Shown here one piece after another: positions 18,236 to 30,200 of a stretch of 64,000 nucleotides of DNA. The notes under the pieces are model-generated. The model was not told the DNA's origin. It was given only the letters and a program-made list of their open reading frames with translations, and made no database searches. The stretch is from Xenorhabdus mauleonii (GTDB lineage Bacteria > Pseudomonadota > Gammaproteobacteria > Enterobacterales > Enterobacteriaceae). The number at the start of each line of letters is the position of its first letter. Position 1 is the stretch's first letter. Both the position numbers and the translations under genes were made by a program. The stretch is from assembly GCF_900113945.1 (NCBI RefSeq), contig NZ_FORG01000013.1, forward strand, positions 1 through 64,000, in the 5' to 3' direction.

Positions 18236-21200
18236 TTACACGTCCAAAATAGTTTTCTTTTCTGAGTTGAGAGGCGAGCTTTCATCTTCAACAAGATCAA
18301 ATTGATGGGTAAGTTGGTTTAATTGCTCCATCGAAATGCCCTTGATGCCGAAATCACTGGGGGTTTTTATGCCACCGGATTGAGCCTGCGTTTGACCTGC
18401 CACCACGATGTTATTGAGTGCTTGTTCAAATGCCCGGAGAAATACTTCTGTCTGGGGTTGCGGCAAGCGGGAATCCACGTTGAACTGCAATTTCCCTGCC
18501 TGCACAGCGCCATTGATGCCCAGCAATAGATGGCTGCCGTTTGCTCTGGCTATCGAGTCTCCGCAATCATCACTGGTGATCGTCCAGTCTTGATGGCTGG
18601 AACCGCCTAACTGCCCGAGGTAGTTGAAACTGATGGTTGGCAATTCGCCGGTCAGGTAGCCCGCTTGATGCAATGCGCTGTAACCGATGCCTTTGTTCGG
18701 GATGTCACGAAGCATTTCTTTGGTGTGAATGATGGTTTCTGCGATATCCGCTTGCATTTCCAGACGAACCGGATACATGGTGGTAAACCAGCCGACGGTT
18801 TCGGAAAGATCCAATGCGCTGTCAATGGATTCTCGGCCGTGGCCTTCCAGAAGAATGTAATTCACAGTGCGGGAGAACGTTTCTTGCAAGGTCAGAGTCA
18901 GGGCACTCAACAGCAAGTCATTAATTTCCGTGTGATAACCCGTGTTGGCTTCATGCAGCAGGATATCGGTCATTTCTGCGGAAAGGCTTAACCGGTGCTG
19001 GGTGTTGCCAACTGTAGCCGGCATAATGTTGTTGCCGGCGACGACGTGTTTCCAATAAGAAACTTCATGTTGGTGCTGCTGCGCATAACGGTGAATAGCG
19101 GCTACCCATTGCCGGTAGCTGCTGGTTTTGGGCGGTAAGCTCATGCCCTGCAATAACAAACGCATATCTTCGGCGATAATTCGCCAAGAAACGGCATCAA
19201 TGATCAGATGATGGAAGGCGAAGAATAACCGTGCGCTGCCATCCGCATATCCGGTCAGGTGGCCGGCCTGCCACAATGGCCCGTTATTGTAATCAAACCC
19301 GCTTTGCCATTGGGTTAATTGCTGATGCAGCGCTTCCTTATCCAATCCCCTGATATCACAGTACCGTAAAAGAGAATGTGAAGATGGAGCTTCCCCTGAA
19401 TAGAGATAGTCGTGGGCAGCATCGTGCTTGTCGGAATAGCACTGGCGATAACCGTTTTCCGTTTCTATAAAGCGGGTACGCAACATATCATGCCGTTCAA
19501 CCAACTTGTTTAGGGCGTGTTCAATCTGGCCGAATTCAATATCACCGGGGATCTGAATCATGAATGCCTGATTCCAGTGGTGTGGATCTGATAAACGCCA
19601 GTTGAAGAAGGTTTGCTGGATAGGCAATAAATCAAATTCCCCGCTCAATAATCCCTGTTCAGCAATGATTTTTTCTGCGGATGATGATTGTGACAGCCAT
19701 TGTGCCAGTTGAGCCACGGTCGGTGCCTCAAAAATCGATTTAACCTGAAGGGAAAAACCCGCTTGGCGCAGTTTGGAAACCAATTGGATACTGACAATCG
19801 AATCCCCGCCAATACGGAAAAAATTATCGTCAATGCTGATGCGCTCCAGCTTCAATACCGCCTGCCAGATGGCACATAACTGCGTTTCCAGCGCATTGCG
19901 CGGGGCAATATAGTTGTCCTTGTTTCCCCAGACCGGTTCCGGCAGGGCGCGGCGATCGATTTTTCCGTTTTGGGTCAGGGGAATGGATTCAAGACGGGTA
20001 AAGCTGGCCGGTATCATGTATTCCGGCAGGCGCGAAGCGAGATATTTGATCAAAGTGTCATCAGACAGTTCATCTTCAGCGACCAGATAGGCTGCCAGTA
20101 CTTTATTTCCTTGCCCGTCTTTATTTCCTTGATCCCCTTGATGAGTGCGGTCAATCACCACCGCCTGCCTGATTTGTGGATGGGATGTCAGGACGTTTTC
20201 GATTTCCCCCAGTTCAATGCGGAAGCCCCGCAGCTTGACCTGACTGTCATTGCGGCCGAGGTATTCGATGTTTCCGTCAGGCAACCAACGACCCAGATCG
20301 CCGGTTTTGTACATGCGGGCATCGGTTTCTGGTGAGAAAGGATCGACGAGGAAACGTTCTGCTGTCAGCTCAGGGCGATTCAGATAACCCCGGGCAACAC
20401 CATCGCCACCAATATGAATTTCGCCGATGGCACCGATTGAAACCGCTTGCCCATAAGGATCGAGCAAATACATGCAGGTATTGGCAATGGGACGACCAAT
20501 CGGAATGGATTGATTGACATCAACCGGAGAAGTGATCGCATAAGTAGACGCAAAAGTTGTCGTTTCTGTCGGGCCATAACCGTTAAGCAGACAGGTTGGC
20601 TGGGTTTCTGCTGACTGTACTTGCCTGATTTTTTGCGGGTTGAGGACATCCCCGCCGACAATCAAATAACGCAGTTGCCCGAAGATCGGGAGCAATGTCT
20701 CAAGGTATTCGTTAAACAAGCCGACGGTCAGCCATAAGGCCGATACGTTTCCTTCAATCAGTGCCTGACGGAAACGTATCGGTTCGAGCAATGCTGCCGA
20801 TGAAACAATATACATCCGCCCGCCAGTGAGCAGGGCAGACCAAATTTCCCATGTGGCGGCATCGAAAGAGGTATTGGCGCAGTGGGCAATGCAATCATCA
20901 GGGCCAATGTCAGCAAAGCCATTGTTGATGATAAGACGCAAAATATTGCGATGCTCGACCATAACGCCTTTGGGTTGTCCGGTGGAGCCGGAAGTGTAAA
21001 TAACGTAGGCCAGATGGCGCGACGTCAGCCCCAATTTTTGGGTATCCGGATTGGTGTCTGGCAGGGTTGCAAGTAATGCTGCCTGCTTGTCGAGCAATAC
21101 CGTTTTATCATGCAGCTTTGATGGTACGGAACCGCTCAGTTTCTCGGCCTGCGCTGTCTGGGTCAGCAACGCCACGGGAGCGGCATCTTCCAGCATGTAC

Positions 21201-24200
21201 GCCAGCCGTTCCGTAGGATAGGTCGGGTCGAGCGGTACGTAACCCCCGCCGGCCTTGAGGATGGCGAGTATTCCCACCACCATTTCCGGACTGCGTTCGA
21301 GGCAAATGGCAACCCTGTCATCCGGCCGCACGCCCAGCGCAATCAGGTGGTGAGCCAGACGATTGGCACGCTGGTTAAGTTCGTCATAACGGATCTTTTG
21401 CCCTTCAAAGACGACGGCAATGGCATCGGGGTGTTGGGCAACCTGCGCTTCAAACAGTTGTTGCAGGGTTTTGTCTTGCGGGTAGGGGGTTTCAGTCTGG
21501 TTCCAGCGTTCCAGCAAATGCCGCTCTTGTGCTGACAGGATATTAATCCCGAATAGTGGCTGTTTTTGATCAGCGACAAAAGCCGCCAACACGTGTTGAT
21601 AGATGCCTGCCAGCCTGACGATTGTAGCCTCATTGAACAGGCTGACGGCATAGTTCAGGCAGCAGGTGATATTGGTTTGCCCGTCGGATACAAACAGGCT
21701 CAAGTCAAACTTGGCCGGACTGTATAAAGTTTCTGGCAATGCCACCGGACTGAAAGGCAAATTGAGTCTGTCCGACTGATTTTCAGCAAAACGGTGCAAA
21801 GTGAACATCACTTGAAAAATCGGGTGTCGGGAGGTATCCCGTTCGATGCCCAATGCTTCGACCAGTTGTTCAAAGGGCATATCCTGATGGGCTTTGGCTC
21901 CTGCAACCAACTGGTGGATCTGCCCAATCAGTGTTTCCACACTGGCGGTTTGCTGTAGTTGCGTCCTTAAGGCCATGGAGTTAACAAACATACCTATCAG
22001 GGGCTGGGTTTGGGCATGGTGACGGTTATCTGTAGGCGTGCCCAGCACAATGTCATCCTGTCCGGACAGTTTTGCCAGCATGACATAAAACGCACTGAGC
22101 AGCACGGTATACAGGGTGGTTTCCTGTGTTTTCGCCAGTGTCCGTAGTTGGTTTGATAAGGCATTTTCCAGCGTGAAATTGAAATCACGACCCTGATAAT
22201 TGACGTGGGCAGGTCGGGAATGATCGGCAGGCAAAGCCAGTGGTTCATAACCCGCCAGCGTCTGTTGCCAGTAAGCAAGCTGGCGTTCTCCCACTTCGCC
22301 CTGTAAATAATCCCGCTGCCATGCCGCATAGTCGCCATAGGTGATATCCAGTGGCGGCAACTGACTGTCACGGCCTGCTGACAGGGCGTGGTAAATCTCT
22401 GCCAGTTCATCCATGAAAATATCAGCTGACCAGCCATCAAAGGCAATGTGATGCCACAACATCAGCAAGTAATGTTTCTCGCCGATTTGCTTGTTATGGA
22501 TCTGATAATGGCGCAAGCGCAGGCTCGGCTCTGTGGACAGATCAAACGACGTGGCGATTTCCGCGCGAACCAAGTCCAGAAGCCCGTCAGCATCTTCGCA
22601 AACTTGTGCCGGCCGGATAACCAGTGGTTCGTCCAGCTGTTGCTGGTGGATTTGTCCGTCATCGTGATTGAGGTACACCATCTGTATGACTGAATGGCGT
22701 TCAGCCAGTTGATTGACGGCGGTTTCTAACAAGGGCAGGCAAGCTTCGTTATCCAGTTGAACCAAATAAGGAATGTGGTAAGCGTCGGTGCCTTGTTCAA
22801 ACTGCTCAATAAACAACATCCGTTCTTGGGCAAATGACAGGGGATAATGGCCTGAGTTCAGGTGAGGAATAACCGTACAGGTTTGTTGCTCCGATTCAGA
22901 TGAATACTCTATGCCGGCCGCCAAACCGGCGACAGTTTTCCGTTCGAACAATTGAGCCAGTGTAACGTCCGTTGCCAAACGTTGGCGGATAGCAGCCGTC
23001 AGCTTGATTGCCATCAACGAGTTGCCGCCAATGCGGAAGAAATTGTCATGAATGCCAACCCGTTCCAGCCCCAAAACCGCCTGCCAGATGGCGCAAAGCT
23101 GGGTTTCCAGCGCATTGCGGGGTGCGACATGATGGTCTTGGCTTTCCCAAACGGGTTCTGGCAGGTTCTGGCGATCCAGTTTACCGTTCAGCGTCAACGG
23201 AATGGCGTCAAGGCGGGTAAAACTGGCCGGTATCATGTATTCCGGCAAATGGGCGGAAAGGTATTCAACCAGACTTTCATCGGACAGCTCATCGCCTGTT
23301 GCCTCGGCAACCAGATAGGCTACCAGCACATCGTGGCTTTGGTGTTTATGGGCAATCACCACCGCTTGTTTCACCTGCGGGTGGGCTGCCAGAACGCTTT
23401 CAATTTCCCCCAGTTCAATGCGGTAACCGCGGATCTTGACCTGAAAGTCATTGCGTCCCAGATATTCCAGTTCACCGTTCGGCAACCAACGCACCAAATC
23501 ACCGGTTTTATACAGTCGGTTGTAACCGAGGGCTTTTTCTTCGGCACGGGCAAACGGGTTTTCGATAAAACGCTCCGCAGTCAGTTCCGGTCTGTTCAGA
23601 TAACCCGGCGCCAACCCCGCGCCTCCCACATATAACTCACCGGGAGCGCCAATCGGGACAAGACGCCCGAAATCGTCCAGCACATAGGCCGAGAGATCGT
23701 TTAATGGCCGGCCAATGTTGGAGGCGGTCACGGTGTCGTCTTGGGTTAATCTTTTATAGGTCACATGAACTGTGGTTTCAGTGATCCCGTACATGTTGAC
23801 CAACGCCGGTGAGTGTTCCCCGTATTTGTTCCACCACGGATGCAACTGAACCGGATTCAGTTTGTCGCCGCCAAAAATGACCAGACGAAGGCGGGGATAT
23901 GTCGCATCGGCATTCAATGAAGTATCGATGAAGGCATAAAATGCCCCCGGTGTTTGGTTCAGAACAGTGACTTTTTGCTCAATGCACAGTTGGCTGAACT
24001 GGACAAAATCTTTTGTGCATGCAACGGAAGGAATGACCAGACGCCCGCCATACAACAAGGCTCCCCACAGCTCCCACACACTGAAATCAAAGGTATAAGC
24101 ATGGTACAGCACCCAAGTGTCGTGGTGATTGAATTGATATTTTTCTTGGGTAGCGGTGAATAGCCGCATCACATTATGGTGGGTCTGCAATACGCCTTTG

Positions 24201-27200
24201 GGTTTTCCGGTCGTCCCTGAAGTGTAGATGACATACGCCAGATCATCTCCGCGGCTGATAGAGGTTGGATTCTCTCCGGATGGAATACGGGACAGGGCTG
24301 GATCATCCGCGGCAACCATCAAGCAACTGTCAGGCAGTGATTGGGTATATTCTGCCAGTACCGTCAAATACCGTTGCTGGGTCAGTACGCAGGGTGTCTG
24401 GGCATCTTGCAGAATAAAACTGACCCGATCTGATGGGTATTCCGGTGAAATGGGCACATAAGCACCGCCGGATTTCAATACCGCCAGAATGCTGATCACC
24501 ATTTCCAGACCACGGTCAAGGTACAGGGCGATCAGTGTGTTGACCGGCATTGGTTCTTGGTGCTGCTGCTGGTAATTTTCACGGAGTACCAAAGCCAGTT
24601 GGTTTGCCCGCTGGTTAAGCTCACGGTAAGTGAGGGTTTCTCCCTCAAATACCAGCGCCATATTATCCGGCATTGCGGCAACTTGTGCTTCGAACCGCTG
24701 TTGCAGGGTCTGGTCTTGGGAATATGGAGCAATGGCAAGCGGGTTCCATGTGTGCAGCAGTGTATGACGTTCCTGCGGGGAGAGAACATCAAGTTCAAAC
24801 AGCGCCTGTTTCTGATCTGCCACAAAAGCGGTCAGTACACGTTGGTAGATATCGGCCAGCCTGACAATCGTGGCCTCGTTGAACAGACTGACGGCATAGT
24901 TCAGGCAACCGCTGATATTGGTGTGCCTGTCGGAGACAATCAGGCTCAGGTCAAATTTGGCCGGGCTGTACAGCGGCTCAGTCTGCTCAACCGGACTGAA
25001 AGGCAAATTGAGCCTATCCGGCTGATTTTCATCAAAATCATCCAAGGTGAAGACAACCTGAAAAATCGGGTGGCGGGAGGTGTCCCGTTCGATGCCCAAT
25101 GTTTCAACCAATTGTTCAAAGGGCATGTCCTGATGGGATTTGGCATTCGTAACGCTTTGATGGGTCTGTTTAATCAGTGAGTTCACACTGGCGGTTTGTT
25201 GCAATTGCGCCCGTAATGCCAGTGTATTGACAAACATGCCAATCAGCGGTTGGGTTTGGGCATGGTGGCGGCTGTTTGCAGGCGTGCCCAGTACAATGTC
25301 ATCCTGTCCGGACAGTTTTGCCAGCGTGACATAAAACGCACTGAGCAACACGGTATACAGAGTGGTTTCCTGTGTTTTCGCCAGTGTCCGTAGTTGGTTT
25401 GATAAAGTATTATCCAGCGTGAAATTGAAGTCACGGCCTTGATAATCAACATGAATGGGGCGCGGGTAATCGGTCGGCAGAGTCAGAGGCTGATAGCCTG
25501 CCAGCGTTTGCTGCCAGTAAGCAAGCTGGCGTTCACTGAGATCGCCTTGCAAATAATCCCGCTGCCATGCGGCATAATCGCCATAGGAAATATCCAGCGG
25601 GGGCAGTTGGCTGTCGCGGCCTGCTGACAGGGCGTGGTAGATCTCTGCCAGTTCATTCATGAAGATATTGACTGACCAGCCATCAAAAGCAATGTGATGC
25701 CACAACATCAACAAGTAATGTTTCTCGCTGATTTGTTTGTTATGGATTTGGTAATGACGCAGGCGCAGGCTCGGCTCCGCGGACAGATCAAACGGTGTGG
25801 CAATTTCTGCGCGCACGGTATCCAACAACTTGTCAATATTTTCACTGGGTGGAATTGACTGGATGGGCAGAGCGGCATCCAGCTTTTGTTGGTGAATTTG
25901 CCCGTCATCATGGTTGAGGTACACCATTTTCAGTACCGGATGGCGTTCAGCCAACTGATTGATGGCAGCTTCCAACAAGGGCAGGCAAGTTTTGTTATCC
26001 AACTGAACCAAATAAGGAATGTGGTAAGCGTCGGTGCCTTGTTCAAACTGCTCAATAAACAGCATCCGCTCTTGGGCAAATGACAGGGGATAATGTGCCG
26101 TGTTCAGGCGCGGGATCACGGTACAGGTTTGTTGTTCCGACTCTTGGGAGTGCGCCATTTCAGTTGCCAGACCGGCGACAGTTTTCCGCTCGAACAATTG
26201 AGCCAGTGTGATGTCCGTTGCCAAACGTTGGCGAATGGCGGCCGTCAGCTTGATTGCCATCAACGAGTTGCCGCCAATGCGGAAGAAGTTGTCATCAATG
26301 CCAACATGCTCCAGCCCCAAAACCGCCTGCCAGATGGCACAAAGTTGTGATTCCAGCGCATTGCGGGGCGCGACATAGCTGTTTCGGCTTTCCCACACGG
26401 GTTCCGGCAAAGCACGGCGATCCAGCTTGCCGTTCAGCGTCAATGGAATGGCATCGAGTCGGGTAAAGCTGGCCGGTATCATGTATTCCGGCAAATGGGC
26501 AGAAAGGTATTCAACCAGACTTTCATCGGACAGTTCACTGTCTGTGACCAGATAGGCTGCCAGTACATCTATCAGCGTGTCATGGCCTTGGCGCTTATGG
26601 GCAATCACGGCAGCCTGTTCCACTTGCGGATGGGCTGCCAGAACGTTCTCAATTTCCCCCAGTTCAATGCGGTAACCGCGGATCTTGACCTGAAAATCAT
26701 TGCGTCCCAGATATTCCAGTTCACCGTTCGGCAACCAGCGCACTAAATCGCCGGTTTTGTACAGGCGGGTGTAGCCGAGGGCTTTATCTTCTGCGGTTGC
26801 AAACGGATTCGCGATAAAACGTTCAGCAGTCAATTCAGGTTGATTTAAATAACCCCGCGCCAATCCCGCGCCACCAACATGCAATTCTCCCGGTGTGCCT
26901 ATCGGGGACAGGTTGCCGTAACTGTCCAGAACGTAGAGGCGGGCGTTATGAATCGCCGTCCCGATATTGGTTGGCGTGTCCCCGAGTTGATACTGCTTTT
27001 CAGTCGCACAAACGGTGACTTCTGTCGGGCCATAAGAATTCAGTATCTGGCTGTGGCGGCTAAAGTGTTCAAGGAAATCCAAAGAAGGGGATTCACCCGC
27101 AGTCACTAAAACCTGCAATGAGGGCAGTTCAGTCTCCGTCATTAATTTCAGGATAGCCGGTGGTAACGCGGCTATTTCAATGCCTTCCTGCTGAATAAGT

Positions 27201-30200
27201 TTCACAAGTGCAGGAAGATGGCGTTCTTTCTCACTGCAAATGTAAATTGTCAGCCCATTAAATAGGCTGGGGAATAACTCAAAAACAGAACCATCAAAGA
27301 TGTAGTTGGCAAACATCAATGCCTTGCTTCTTCCCGGCGCATTGAAGAATTTTTCTTGTGCAGCCGCCATATGGATGACGTTTCTGTGTTCAGTCATCAC
27401 CCCTTTTGGCTGGCCCGTCGTGCCGGAGGTATAGATGATATAGGCCAGATCGGTAAGTTTATTGATCGGTGGCAGATTTCCGGCAGGCTGGCCGGCGGTG
27501 ATGGCTTGATCGTCTGCGGCTATCAGCGTGGGAGGTTCAGCAAATAATTCGGTGTACTCAGCCAGTGTTGCCAGGTGTTGCTGTTGGGTGATAACACACT
27601 GTGTCTGGGTATCTTGCAGAATAAAATTGACCCGCTCCGGCGGATATGACGGAAGGATGGGCACGTAAGCGCCGCCGGATTTCAATACCGCCAGAATGCT
27701 GCTCACCATCTCCAGACTGCGGTCAAGGTAAAGGGCGATGGGGGTATCTGCCGGCATGGGGGCATCAAATCGTTGCTGGTGGCGTGCACGGATCACTCCA
27801 GCCAATTGGTTCGCGCGTTCGTTAAGTTGATGATAGGTGAGCGTTTCACCCTCAAAGACCAACGCGACATTATCGGGGTTTTTCTCTACCTGATCTTCAA
27901 ACAGTTGTTGCAGGGTTTTATCCTGCGGGTAAGGCACATCAGTTTGGTTCCACATGTGCAGCAGGGTATGGCGCTCCTGTGCAGAAAGGGGATCGAGTTC
28001 AACGAGTGCCTGTTGCTGATCTGCGACGAATGCTGCCAACACTTGTTGGTAGATATCGGCCACTCGCGTGATGGTGGTTCCATCAAACAGGCTGGTGGCG
28101 TAATTGAGACTGCCGGTCAGGTTGGTTTGCCCATCGGAAATAAACAGACTCAAGTCAAACTTGGCCGGGCTGTACAGCGGAATACCGGTTTCAACGAGGC
28201 TGAATGGCAGGTGGCTGCCCGGCAGATTTTCGCCAAAATTCTGCAATCCAAACATGACCTGAAAAATCGGGTGACGGGAGGTATCTCGCTCAACCTTTAA
28301 GGCATCCACCAATTGCTCAAAAGGAATATCCTGATGCATCTTGGCTTCAAGGAGGGTGGAGTGAACTTGCTTAATCAGCGTGTCTATACTGGCGGTTTGC
28401 TGAAGTTGAGTCCTCAATACCAGTGAGTTTACAAACATGCCAATCAGGGGCTGGGTTTGAGCTAGATAGCGGTTGTCTGTAGGCGTACCCAGTACAATGT
28501 CATCCTGCCCGGACAGTTTTGCCAGCGTGACATAAAACGCACTGAGCAGCACGGTATACAGGGTCGTTTCCTGTGCCTTTGCCAGCGCCCTTAATTGGTT
28601 GGAGAGTGTACTGTCCAGCGTAAAGTTGAAATCGCGGCCTTGATAATCGACATGGATTGGGCGGGGGCGATCGGTCGGCAGAGCCAGAGGTTCATGACCC
28701 GTCAACGCCTTCTGCCAGTATGCCAGTTGCCGCTCCTGAACTTCTCCCTGTAAATAATTCCGTTGCCATACCGCATAGTCGCCATAGGTGATATCCAGAG
28801 GAGGGAGCCGGCTGTCACGTTCTTCCCGCAAAGCTTGGTAGGTCTCTGACAATTCATCCATAAAAATATCAATAGACCAGCCGTCCACGGCAATGTGGTG
28901 CCACAAGAACAAAACGTAATGTTGATTGATTGGCACTGTTTGATGGGTTGAAGTTGTATAGCTAGTTGTATAGCTGTGCAGACGAAAACCCGGTTCATTG
29001 ACCAGATCAAACGGCTTGAGCAGTTCAGCGCGCACTGTTTCCATCAGTGCATCAATGCTATTGCAAGACTGCGGCCTGAGTACAAGGTTATCTTCCAGCA
29101 CATGTTGATATTCATGACCATCATTGTGGGTACGGTATACCGTTTTCAGCACGGGATGGCGCTCAACCAGCCGATTAATGGCCCTTTCCAGCAACGGCAG
29201 GCTGGCATTGGCATGGAGTTGTACCAGATAAGGAACATGGTATACGTTAGCGCCCTGTTCAAAACGTTCGATAAACAGCATGCGCTCTTGGGCAAATGAC
29301 AGGGGATAATGCTGCAACCCAAGATGAGGGATAACCGTATGTATTGGCTGTTCCATATGGGCAGCCAGTCTGGCGACAGTTTTCAGCTCGAATATCTGGG
29401 CCAGTGAAACTTCCCGCGCCAAGAGGCGGTGAATGGCTGCAATGAGCTGAATAGCCATCAGGGAATTGCCGCCAATGCGGAAGAAATTATCGTCAACACC
29501 GATGCGCTCCAGCCCTAAAACATTCTGCCAGATAGCGCAAAGTTGGATTTCCAGTTCATTGCGGGGGGCAATGTAATCGTCCTGATTTCCCCACACAGGT
29601 TCCGGTAGAGCGCGGCGATCCAATTTGCCATTCAGGGTTAAGGGAATGGATGCAAGACGGGTAAAACTGGCAGGGATCATATAATCCGGCAGACGGCTGG
29701 ATAAATGTCTTATTAATGTGTCATTGGATAGCTCGCCGTCTGTGCCTTCAGTTACCAAATAGGCTGCCAGCACTTTGTTCCCTTTATGCTCATGATCGAT
29801 CACTACAGCTTGTTTGACTTGTGGGTGCGAGGCCAGAGCACTCTCAATTTCGCCCAGCTCAATGCGGTAACCGCGAATTTTGACCTGAAAGTCATTGCGC
29901 CCCAGATATTCCAGCTCACCGTTTGGCATCCAACGCACCAAATCACCGGTTTTGTACAGGCGGGTGTAACCGAGGGCTTTATCTTCTGCGGTCGCAAACG
30001 GGTTTTCCACAAAACGTTCTGCGGTCAGCTCCGGCCGGTTTAAATAACCCCGGGCCAGCCCGGCACCACCGATATACAGTTCACCCGGCGCGCCGATCGG
30101 GACAAGATGACCGGCGTTATTCAAAACATAGGCATGCAGGTCATTTAATGGCTGACCAATAACGGATGATGCTGTGGGATCGTTTTGAGCCAGCTTCTTA

